From an uncultured Pseudomonadota bacterium (lineage in GTDB: Bacteria; Pseudomonadota; Gammaproteobacteria; Burkholderiales; Thiobacillaceae): a DNA stretch of 5,017 nt. The stretch lies in assembly GCA_903918705.1 (NCBI GenBank), contig CAIXFP010000578.1:1-5017 (forward strand), read 5' to 3'. Positions 1 through 5,017 of the stretch are shown in pieces. Under the pieces are notes generated by a model. It made no database searches. It was given only the letters and a program-made list of their open reading frames with translations, and was not told the origin of the DNA. Positions within the stretch are counted from its first letter, which is position 1, and each line of letters starts with the position of its first letter. The position numbers and the translations under genes were made by a program.

Positions 1-1801
1 CGAAGTGGCCGGCGTTCTCCGGGCTGTATACCGCCTGGCGCAAGGAACGCAGCAGCACGGTCTGGAGCAGTTGCTCGTCCGGGCGGCCCTTCAATTTGGC
101 CAGCAGGTCGGCGTAGTCCTTGGCGTGGGGGTCGTCGCCGCCGGTGATGAAGAAGCCGAATTCGGCAAGGAATTCCTGCAGCGCCTTCAGCTTCTCCGGC
201 GTCGGGCCTTCGTGCACCCGGTACAGGGCGGCGTGCTTGCGCTTGGCCAGGAATTCCGAGGCACACACGTTGGCCGCCAGCATGCATTCCTCGATCAGGC
301 GGTGGGCGTCGTTGCGGGTGGTGGCGACGATGCGCTCGATCTTGTCGTGCTCGTCGAACAACATCTTGGTCTCCACCGTCTCGAAGTCGATGGCGCCCCG
401 CTTGCCGCGGGCCTTCAGCAGCACCTTGAACAGTTTGTACAGGTTCTGCAGATGCGGCATCACCCATTCCTTGCCTTCCGGCGCGCGGCCCGCTTCCAGC
501 CAGTCCCAGACCTGGTTGTAGGTCAGGCGCGCCTTGGAGTGCATCACCCCGGGATAGAAGCGGTGCTTCTTGATGTTGCCGAAACTGGAAATCTCCATCT
601 CGCACACCATGCACAGGCGGTCCACCTCGGGGTTGAGCGAACACAGGCCATTGGACAGCTCCTCCGGCAGCATGGGGATCACCCGGCGCGGAAAATACAC
701 CGAGTTGCCGCGGTTGAGGGCTTCCTTGTCCAGGGCGGAGCCCGGTTGCACGTAATGGGATACGTCGGCGATGGCCACCCACAGGCGGAATCCGCGCCCT
801 TCCGGCTGGCAGTGCACGGCATCGTCGAAGTCGCGGGCATCCTCGCCATCGATGGTCACCAGAGGCAGGTCGCGGATGTCCTCGCGGCCGTTGCCCAGGT
901 CTTTCTTCACCACGCCCTTGGGCAGTTTCCTGGCCTGGGCCACCACCTCGGCGGGGAATTCATGGGGCAGGTCGTGCTTGCGCAGGGCGATCTCGATTTC
1001 CATGCCGGGGTCGGCATAGTTGCCCAGGATCTTGATCACCTTGCCCACCGGTGGGGCGTGCCGGGTGGGTTGCTCGACGATTTCCACCATCACCACGTTG
1101 CCGTTGGAAGCACCCAGGTCTTCGTGGTTGGGCACCAGGATGTCCTGGCTGATCTTCTTGTTCTCCGCCACCACCCACTGGTAGCCGCGTTCCCGGTACA
1201 AGCGCCCCACCAGGGTGGCGTTGGCGCGTTCCAGTATCTCCACCACCTTGCCTTCCTTGCGCCCGCGCCGGTCCAGACCGTGCTCCTGCACCAGCACGCG
1301 GTCGCCGTGGAGGACGCCGCGCATCTCCTTCTCCTGCAGGAACATGTCGCCCGACTTGTCGTCCGGGACGAAGAAGCCGTAACCGTCGGCATGGCCCTCG
1401 ACGCGGCCGCTCTTCACCTCGATTTTCTCCGGCAGGCACAGGGCGCCGCGCCGGTTGATCATGATCTGCGCATCGCGCTGCATGGCGCGCAGGCGGATCA
1501 TGAAAGCGTCCATTTCCTCCGCCTCCAGTCCCAGTCGCAGGGCCAGTTCATCCACATCCACCGGCCCGGTGGCTTCGGTCACCAGTTGCAGGATGTATTC
1601 CCGGCTGGGCATGGCGTGGCCATATTTGGCCCGTTCCCGCTCCAGGAACGGATCCTGCCAGCGCAGCGCGTTGCGGTTGCGCCGGGGTGGCTTCGCGGGC
1701 GCCGCAGTGACGGATTCGGGAGTGGGCTTTTTCGCTCGTGAGCGTTCCGCTTTGGCGGGGGGATTCCTTGTTGCTTCGGCAGGTGTTTTTTTCGTTGACA
1801 T
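1..1801 (-). CDS. rnr: Ribonuclease R (3'-5' exoribonuclease), C-terminus cut off by window edge
   Basis: RNase R is a processive 3'-5' hydrolytic exoribonuclease that degrades structured RNA (mRNA, defective rRNA and tRNA) in the cytoplasm. The 600 complete codons visible read: a basic Lys/Pro/Ala-rich extension (about residues 1-48), an RNase R-type winged helix that starts at WQDPFLERERAKYG (48-61) and runs to about 125, two cold-shock domains (about 125-265), and the RNB catalytic domain from about 305. The motif TIDGEDARDFDDAV carries the four metal-binding aspartates D318, D324, D326 and D327, with D326 matching the catalytic Asp. Further RNB signatures are SNGLCSLNPEVDRLCMVCEM (383-402) and NDAHRLIEECMLAANV (497-512). 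The match to E. coli RNase R is close throughout. The end of RNB, the S1 domain and the basic tail lie beyond position 1. The ATG at 1801 is the only good start before the conserved winged helix; no clear Shine-Dalgarno sequence precedes it. The gene diverges from tRNA-Leu with 34 nt between them. Confidence 0.97.
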   Translation of the reverse strand, partial: MSTKKTPAEATRNPPAKAERSRAKKPTPESVTAAPAKPPRRNRNALRWQDPFLERERAKYGHAMPSREYILQLVTEATGPVDVDELALRLGLEAEEMDAFMIRLRAMQRDAQIMINRRGALCLPEKIEVKSGRVEGHADGYGFFVPDDKSGDMFLQEKEMRGVLHGDRVLVQEHGLDRRGRKEGKVVEILERANATLVGRLYRERGYQWVVAENKKISQDILVPNHEDLGASNGNVVMVEIVEQPTRHAPPVGKVIKILGNYADPGMEIEIALRKHDLPHEFPAEVVAQARKLPKGVVKKDLGNGREDIRDLPLVTIDGEDARDFDDAVHCQPEGRGFRLWVAIADVSHYVQPGSALDKEALNRGNSVYFPRRVIPMLPEELSNGLCSLNPEVDRLCMVCEMEISSFGNIKKHRFYPGVMHSKARLTYNQVWDWLEAGRAPEGKEWVMPHLQNLYKLFKVLLKARGKRGAIDFETVETKMLFDEHDKIERIVATTRNDAHRLIEECMLAANVCASEFLAKRKHAALYRVHEGPTPEKLKALQEFLAEFGFFITGGDDPHAKDYADLLAKLKGRPDEQLLQTVLLRSLRQAVYSPENAGHF

Positions 1802-1822
1802 AAAAGTTTTGGTCAGTAGAAT
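1795..1822 (+). promoter_or_regulatory. Sigma-70 promoter of tRNA-Leu
   Basis: A perfect -35 box TTGACA (1795-1800) is followed after 16 nt by TAGAAT (1817-1822), five of six matches to the -10 consensus. Transcription should begin near 1829, leaving only a few bases of 5' leader before the tRNA at 1836. The discriminator after the -10 box is GC-rich (GCGCGG, 1823-1828). In known stable-RNA promoters this marks sensitivity to ppGpp/DksA; that regulation is inferred here. The -35 box overlaps the first codons of rnr on the other strand. Confidence 0.85.
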
Positions 1823-1835
1823 GCGCGGCTTCTTG

Positions 1836-1922
1836 GCCCAGATGGCGGAATTGGTAGACGCACTAGGTTCAGGTCCTAGCGCTCGCAAGGGCGTGGAGGT
1901 TCGAGTCCTCTTCTGGGCACCA
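1836..1922 (+). tRNA. tRNA-Leu (anticodon CAG)
   Basis: This is a class II tRNA of 87 nt including the encoded CCA. The acceptor stem GCCCAGA (1836-1842) pairs with TCTGGGC (1912-1918), followed by discriminator A1919 and CCA 1920-1922. The D-arm carries the usual TTGGTAGACGCA run. The anticodon stem CTAGG/CCTAG (1863-1867 with 1875-1879) holds the loop TTCAGGT, giving anticodon CAG at 1870-1872, which reads the CUG leucine codon. CUG is the dominant Leu codon in the flanking genes. The long variable arm has a five-pair stem with a GCAA loop (1880-1893), as expected for tRNA-Leu. The T-arm stem GGAGG/CCTCT encloses TTCGAGT. The discriminator A also fits leucine identity. It appears to be a single-gene transcription unit with its own promoter and terminator. 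Confidence 0.98.
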
Positions 1923-1930
1923 AGACAAAC

Positions 1931-1967
1931 AAAAAGCCGGCTTGTTCTGAACAACGCCGGCTTTTTT
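1931..1967 (+). terminator. Intrinsic terminator of tRNA-Leu, probably bidirectional
   Basis: GCCGGC (1936-1941) pairs with GCCGGC (1956-1961). The helix extends upward through TTGTT/AACAA (1942-1946 with 1950-1954, C1955 bulged) and ends in a CTG loop. A run of five A (1931-1935) precedes the stem and six T (1962-1967) follow it. On the minus strand the same element gives a hairpin followed by five T, so it could also stop transcription heading leftward toward the tRNA and rnr. Confidence 0.92.
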
Positions 1968-1977
1968 CATTTCTGCT

Positions 1978-1997
1978 CGCCTTCATCGCCTTCATCG
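1978..1997. repeat. Short tandem repeat, CGCCTTCAT twice
   Basis: CGCCTTCAT occurs at 1978-1986 and again at 1987-1995, followed by CG that begins a third unit. It lies just past the tRNA terminator. It looks like a small slippage duplication, and no function is evident. Confidence 0.8.
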
Positions 1998-2034
1998 AAT
2001 CCCGTTCCCCACGCTGGACGTGCGGATGGTAACA

Positions 2035-2094
2035 CGGCAGGCATGTGCCCACCTTGCCGACTAACCTTTCCGGCGAGAAGCCGGGAGTCCCGGC
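2035..2094. repeat. Cluster of three GC-rich inverted repeats
   Basis: Three potential hairpins lie close together. CGGCAGG (2035-2041) pairs with CCTTGCCG (2052-2059) with one bulged T. CCGGC (2070-2074) pairs with GCCGG (2080-2084) across GAGAA. GCCGGG (2080-2085) pairs with CCCGGC (2089-2094) across AGT. The second and third share the same GCCGG arm, so they exclude each other. No T-run follows, so they are not terminators. They lie upstream of the promoter-like sequence at 2115-2144. A role as protein-binding DNA, a dispersed repeat, or chance in GC-rich DNA cannot be separated from this window alone. Confidence 0.45.
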
Positions 2095-2114
2095 GCGGAC
2101 CGGCTTGCGGCAAC

Positions 2115-2144
2115 TTGCCTGGCGTAAACCCTACGTGTTAGATT
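2115..2144 (+). promoter_or_regulatory. Possible sigma-70 promoter upstream of ppiD
   Basis: TTGCCT (2115-2120, four of six matches to -35) is followed after 18 nt by TAGATT (2139-2144, four of six matches to -10), with TG at 2136-2137 as an extended -10 element. A GC-rich stretch, GCGCGCC, follows. Transcription would start near 2151 and meet the terminator at 2251-2281 before reaching ppiD. It is the best promoter-like match I found by eye on the plus strand in the gap, but the boxes are only moderate. Confidence 0.35.
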
Positions 2145-2250
2145 GCGCGCCGCTGTGGGTGTGCAGTATTTCCGGTTATGGTTGTCAACTCGATGATTGG
2201 AAAAGGTTTGTTTGACTTGCCCTGAGCATCCTGTCCACTCCGCCGACCGC

Positions 2251-2281
2251 AAAGGGCGAACGCGCGTTCGCCTTTTTTTTT
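2251..2281 (+). terminator. Strong intrinsic terminator directly upstream of ppiD
   Basis: GGCGAAC (2255-2261) pairs with GTTCGCC (2266-2272) around a GCGC loop. AAAG (2251-2254) extends the helix into the T-run, and nine T (2273-2281) follow. The ppiD start codon lies 24 nt beyond the last T. No plus-strand gene other than the separately terminated tRNA lies upstream, so what it terminates is unclear. On the minus strand the hairpin is followed by only three T, so the plus strand is its natural direction. Confidence 0.88.
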
Positions 2282-2305
2282 GAATTATTTTCCGTCGCCC
2301 AAGCC

Positions 2306-4180
2306 ATGTTAGAAGCCATTCGAGAACACGCCCAAGGCTGGATCGCCCGCATCATCCTGGGGTTGATCGCGCTCACCTTTGCCGTTTGGGGGGTGGATTG
2401 GTATTTCAAGGGAAACGGCAAGGAGCCCCCAGCCGCCAAGGTCAACGACAGTGAGATCAGCCAGCGGGAGTTCATCAAAACCCTCAAGGATCAGGGTGAG
2501 GAAATCAAGAAGCAGATGGGCGCGAAGGTGGACGACAAGGCCCTGCGTGCCAAGGTGATGGACCAGATGGTCAATACCCGGCTGTTGTCTCAGGCGGCCC
2601 AGAAGGCCGGATTCGCGATCCTGCAACCCCAGATCGATAACGTGCTGGCCGGGGCCGAAGTGTTCCAGGATAACGGCAAGTTCTCCAACGAGCGGCTGCA
2701 AGCCTGGCTGCGCAGCAACGGCATGAGCGAGCAGCAATTACGCGCCATGGTCGCTCAGGACCAGTTACTCAAGCAGGTCCAGATCGGCTACGGCGAAGGC
2801 GCGGTGGAGCCCATGCCCAGCGCGGTGCGGTTGGCCGGGCTGCTGGCGCAGCAGCGCGAGGTGAACGAAGCGGTGTTCGACCGCAAGGACTTCCTGAAGG
2901 CGGTGACTATCGACGACAAGGCGGTGCAGGCCGAGTACGACGCCCACAAGACCGACTACGCAACCCCCGTGATGCAGCGCGTGCAGTACCTGGTGCTGTC
3001 CCAGTCCGCGCTGGAAGCCAAGGTGCAGGTCAGTGACGATCAGGCGCGCAAATACTATGAGGCCAATGCCACGCGCTTTCAGGAACCGGAGCGGCGCAGC
3101 GCCAGCCACATCCTGATCAAGATCGACGCCGGCGCCGATGCCAAGGCGCGGGCGGCGGCCAAAGCCAGGGCCGAGCAGATCCTGGCCGAAGTGCGGAAAT
3201 CCCCGGCCAAGTTTGCCGAGCTTGCGCGCAAGTATTCCCAGGACACGGCTTCCGGGGCGAAGGGCGGCGATCTCGGTTCCTTCACCCGCGACATGATGGT
3301 CAAGCCTTTTTCCGACGCGGTTTTCTCGATGCAGAAGGGGGCTATCAGCGAGTTGGTGGAGAGCCAGTTCGGCTACCACATCATCCGTCTCGACGGCATC
3401 GTGCCGGGGGCCAAGGTGGGCTTCGACGTGGTCAAGGGCGACATTCTGAAGGAACTGCGGCAGCAGGAAGCGCAACGCAAGTTCGCCGAAGTGGCCGAGC
3501 GCTTCAGCAACATGGTCTACGAACAGCCGGACAGCCTGGCCCCGGCCGCCAAGGAATTCGGCCTGGCGGTCCAGGAAACGCCCTGGTTCGCGCGCAAGGC
3601 GGCCCCGGCCCCCTTGGGCAACGATCATCTTCTGGATGCCTTGTTCTCGGACGATGCCGAAAAGAAACGGCAGAACGTCGAAGCCGTGGAAGTGGCTCCC
3701 AATACCCTGGTTTCCGCCCGCGTGATCGATTTCCGCGCCGCCGGACAGCGTCCTCTGGCCGAGGTGGCCAGCGAAATCCGCCTGAAACTCTCCGGAATCC
3801 AGGCGCGCAACCTGGCTATCGAGGCGGGCAAGAAGGCCCTGTCCAGTGCCGGGGCCGGCCAGACGCTCACCTGGTCCGCGCCCATGACCGTGTCGCGCAT
3901 GCAGCCCCTCAATCTGCCGGCGGAAGCGGTGAAGTCGATATTCCGTACCGCCACCGCCAAACTGCCCGCCTATACCGGGGTCGAGACGGCCGAGGGCTAC
4001 CGCGTCTACCGCATCGACCGGGTCACCGCGGGGCAGGCGCAACCGGACATGGCCAAGCGCATCCGCGGCGACGTGCGGCGCATGCTTTCCCAGGAAGAAA
4101 TGCGCGCTTATCTGGAGAATTTGAAGGCACGGGCGACCATCAAGATCGATCCAAGCGTTCTGGAACCGAAGACGGAGTGA
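2306..4180 (+). CDS. ppiD: PpiD-type periplasmic parvulin foldase, membrane-anchored (peptidyl-prolyl isomerase/chaperone)
   Basis: PpiD is an inner-membrane-anchored periplasmic chaperone that meets newly secreted proteins at the Sec translocon. The product is 624 residues, almost exactly the length of E. coli PpiD. A short cytoplasmic N-terminus is followed by one uncleaved membrane segment at about residues 14-34 (IILGLIALTFAVWGV), which places the rest in the periplasm. Next come a SurA-like N-terminal region (about 40-200; AAKVNDSEISQREF is typical), a complete parvulin domain (about 263-365, with SASHILI, GGDLGSF at 320-326 and FGYHIIRLD at 355-363), and a C-terminal chaperone region. 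H268 and H358 match the two active-site histidines of active parvulins. The start at 2306 gives the expected MLEAIRE-type beginning; no good Shine-Dalgarno sequence precedes it. The gene stands alone between two terminators. PpiD rather than SurA is supported by the membrane anchor and the single parvulin domain. Confidence 0.95.
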   Translation: MLEAIREHAQGWIARIILGLIALTFAVWGVDWYFKGNGKEPPAAKVNDSEISQREFIKTLKDQGEEIKKQMGAKVDDKALRAKVMDQMVNTRLLSQAAQKAGFAILQPQIDNVLAGAEVFQDNGKFSNERLQAWLRSNGMSEQQLRAMVAQDQLLKQVQIGYGEGAVEPMPSAVRLAGLLAQQREVNEAVFDRKDFLKAVTIDDKAVQAEYDAHKTDYATPVMQRVQYLVLSQSALEAKVQVSDDQARKYYEANATRFQEPERRSASHILIKIDAGADAKARAAAKARAEQILAEVRKSPAKFAELARKYSQDTASGAKGGDLGSFTRDMMVKPFSDAVFSMQKGAISELVESQFGYHIIRLDGIVPGAKVGFDVVKGDILKELRQQEAQRKFAEVAERFSNMVYEQPDSLAPAAKEFGLAVQETPWFARKAAPAPLGNDHLLDALFSDDAEKKRQNVEAVEVAPNTLVSARVIDFRAAGQRPLAEVASEIRLKLSGIQARNLAIEAGKKALSSAGAGQTLTWSAPMTVSRMQPLNLPAEAVKSIFRTATAKLPAYTGVETAEGYRVYRIDRVTAGQAQPDMAKRIRGDVRRMLSQEEMRAYLENLKARATIKIDPSVLEPKTE

Positions 4181-4196
4181 GCGCTTCCTTTGCCGG

Positions 4197-4227
4197 AATA
4201 AGCCGGGCATGCCCGGCTTTTTCTTTT
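4197..4227 (+). terminator. Intrinsic terminator of ppiD
   Basis: AGCCGGG (4201-4207) pairs with CCCGGCT (4212-4218) across a CATG loop, 20 nt after the ppiD stop codon. A T-rich tract (TTTTTCTTTT, ending at 4227) follows, and upstream A residues can extend the stem. It separates ppiD from the sseB-like gene. Confidence 0.9.
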
Positions 4228-4299
4228 CGTGCGCCCTGCTTTACTCCATCATTAATCCAGGCCGCCTGCCGTCGGACATGACGCAACCGCGGTGCTCGA

Positions 4300-4308
4300 T
4301 GGTATCCT
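4300..4308 (+). promoter_or_regulatory. Possible extended -10 element for the sseB-like gene
   Basis: TGGTATCCT has the extended -10 TG, one spacer base, then TATCCT (four of six matches). It would start transcription around 4314, about 25 nt before the preferred ATG at 4340. I found no good -35 box at the right distance, so this is tentative. A promoter is needed somewhere here because the ppiD terminator lies just upstream. Confidence 0.3.
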
Positions 4309-4339
4309 GCCGCGCCCAGCGCACTGCACGGTTTCCCCC

Positions 4340-4759
4340 ATGATGCCCGCCATATCCCCCCGCAACGACGTAGAACGCCTGCTCGCGCAAATGAGCGAGG
4401 GCCTGATCGAGCCCGAGAATTTCGCGCGGGAATTGATCGCCCAGCAGATATTCATTCCCATCCAGGACGAAAAGCACCAGATCGCCGGCTTCCAGTTGTC
4501 CACCAAGGCGCGGCCCCTGGTGGTGGAAGACGAGGACGGCAATCGCGTCCTGATCGCATTCTCGGCGCCGGAGCGGGCCAAGGAATTCATCGCCGGCTAT
4601 CCCGGCCACGGTGGCGGCCTGCTCACCGAAGTGTCCTGGATCGTGCGCCGCATGGGCGCCGACATGGGCCTGTCAATCAACCCCGGTCAGGAGCCCGGTT
4701 TCGACTTCGATGCCGACATGGTGGCCATGCTGGCCTCGCTGCTGCCGGAAGAAAACTGA
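4340..4759 (+). CDS. SseB-family (SseB N-terminal domain) protein
   Basis: From the ATG at 4340 the product has 139 residues and appears soluble, with no signal peptide or membrane segment. It matches the SseB N-terminal domain pattern: an opening helix (NDVERLLAQMSEG), a region ending in QQIFIPI, then the typical RPLVVEDEDGNRVLIAFSAPERAKEF, and LSINPGQEPGFDFDADMVAML near the end, resembling the 'NPGSELGFEL' signature of the family. The family is named for E. coli SseB (enhanced serine sensitivity); its biochemical role is not known, and only this one domain is present. Start choice: the frame is open back to a GTG at 4292, but those 16 extra residues do not resemble the family and overlap the likely promoter. 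ATG 4340 or the adjacent ATG 4343 is preferred; neither has a clear Shine-Dalgarno sequence. It overlaps the next gene by one base. Confidence 0.82.
   Translation: MMPAISPRNDVERLLAQMSEGLIEPENFARELIAQQIFIPIQDEKHQIAGFQLSTKARPLVVEDEDGNRVLIAFSAPERAKEFIAGYPGHGGGLLTEVSWIVRRMGADMGLSINPGQEPGFDFDADMVAMLASLLPEEN
4747..4751 (+). promoter_or_regulatory. Ribosome binding site of the downstream gene
   Basis: GGAAG lies inside the last codons of the sseB-like gene, 7 nt before the ATG at 4759. It supports that start and, with the TGATG overlap, suggests translational coupling. Confidence 0.65.
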
Positions 4760-5017
4760 TGCAAGCGCCGCATACCTTCCCGCGCCCGGACCACGTGCCG
4801 GCGGAACCGGCCGTGGGCGAGCCCTGGTCGGCCGAGTTCAAGCGCTACGACGAGGGCGTGCGCTACGTCTATCGTTACGGCGCCCATGAACTGACCCTGT
4901 TCTGGATCGCACCCACCCTGGCGGAAATCACCGGCCTGCGCGACGCCGACGTGGAAGTGGGCCTGTTCAGCCACGGCCCGGCCGCCTTCCTGCTGTACAA
5001 GGTGAAGAACGTGTGCG
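4759..5017 (+). CDS. Unidentified conserved-looking protein, N-terminal part, runs off the right edge
   Basis: An open frame begins at the ATG overlapping the sseB-like stop codon (TGATG, stop 4757-4759) and continues for 86 complete codons to the window end. I do not recognise the family. The visible sequence starts with a Pro-rich segment (MQAPHTFPRPDHVPAEP), followed by a probably folded alternating region (WSAEFKRYDEGVRYVYRYGAHELTLFWI) and then EVGLFSHGPAAFLLYKVKNVC. There is no signal peptide or clear membrane segment, so it is probably cytoplasmic. Codon use (strong preference for G or C in third positions) matches the neighbours. The ribosome binding site at 4747-4751 and the one-base overlap argue for a real gene co-transcribed with the sseB-like gene. 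Any shared function is inference from the operon arrangement only. Confidence 0.75.
   Translation, partial: MQAPHTFPRPDHVPAEPAVGEPWSAEFKRYDEGVRYVYRYGAHELTLFWIAPTLAEITGLRDADVEVGLFSHGPAAFLLYKVKNVC

Larger units (their letters stand above)
1968..2305. other. Intergenic region between tRNA-Leu and ppiD, no convincing gene
   Basis: This stretch of 338 nt holds no ORF with protein-like character on either strand; the open frames that cross it are short or shadows. It contains a 9-bp tandem duplication (1978-1997), a cluster of GC-rich inverted repeats (2035-2094), a promoter-like pair of hexamers (2115-2144), a perfect 9-nt palindrome GTTGTCAAC (2181-2189), and a strong intrinsic terminator (2251-2281) just before ppiD. 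A 15-codon frame at 2178-2225 is too short and too weakly supported to call. Confidence 0.7.

Noticed and set aside
960..1439. Minus-strand frame of 159 codons in a different phase from rnr
   Set aside because: It overlaps the middle of rnr in another frame and is Arg/Gly/Pro-rich, as expected of an out-of-frame reading of GC-rich coding DNA.
5..1741. A 578-codon open frame on the plus strand opposite rnr
   Set aside because: Its translation is low-complexity (rich in His, Gln, Val, Leu, Gly) with no recognisable domain. It is the antisense shadow of the strongly supported rnr frame, produced by G/C-biased third positions.
1836..1922. tRNA-Leu as an attachment site for an integrated element
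   Set aside because: No integrase and no second copy of the tRNA 3' end are visible. Downstream is an ordinary terminator followed by the housekeeping gene ppiD.
1455..2141. A 228-codon plus-strand frame across the rnr start, tRNA-Leu and its terminator
   Set aside because: It runs through a tRNA gene and a terminator, and no part resembles a known protein.
2061..2252. Minus-strand frame of 63 codons in the intergenic region
   Set aside because: It has no recognisable features or good ribosome binding site and crosses the hairpin cluster and candidate promoter. Its 5' end also lies in the ppiD terminator stem.
2151..2281. 6S RNA, or a second tRNA, in the gap before ppiD
   Set aside because: I could not draw a 6S-type long duplex with a central bubble, nor a cloverleaf with T-arm signature. 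Only the terminal hairpin is convincing.
2765..4210. A 481-codon open frame on the minus strand opposite ppiD
   Set aside because: It is an antisense shadow of ppiD with the same His/Gly/Leu/Arg-rich composition. ppiD matches its family over the full length.
4292..4339. GTG at 4292 as the start of the sseB-like gene
   Set aside because: The extra 16 residues do not look like the family, the promoter-like TGGTATCCT lies inside them, and ATG 4340/4343 gives the usual domain start.

Overview
This is a GC-rich chromosomal window with ordinary housekeeping content. Its gene families and protein sequences most resemble Betaproteobacteria (for example the Rhodocyclales/Nitrosomonadales range). That placement is inferred from protein resemblance, GC-biased codon use and gene content, not from a database search.

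Layout, left to right. (1) Positions 1-1801, minus strand: most of rnr, encoding the 3'-5' exoribonuclease RNase R. It begins at 1801 and runs off the left edge, so the end of the catalytic domain, the S1 domain and the C-terminal tail are outside. (2) Positions 1795-1967, plus strand: a compact tRNA-Leu(CAG) unit with a near-consensus sigma-70 promoter, the tRNA with encoded CCA, and a strong terminator. The tRNA promoter's -35 box lies on the rnr start codon, so the two divergent units interlock. (3) Positions 1968-2305: an intergenic stretch with no convincing gene. It holds a short tandem repeat, a cluster of GC-rich hairpins, a possible promoter and a very strong intrinsic terminator only 24 nt before the next start codon. 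(4) Positions 2306-4180, plus strand: ppiD, a full-length membrane-anchored periplasmic parvulin-type foldase, followed by its own terminator. (5) Positions 4340-4759, plus strand: a small SseB-family protein, overlapping by one base (TGATG) an unidentified gene that runs off the right edge.

How they fit together: the window holds RNA turnover (RNase R), translation (tRNA-Leu) and envelope protein folding (PpiD), then a two-gene unit of unclear role. There is no sign of a mobile element, CRISPR array, defence system or biosynthetic cluster. The points most worth a second look are the interlocked rnr/tRNA control region, the unexplained terminator in front of ppiD, and the retention of both parvulin active-site histidines in this PpiD.
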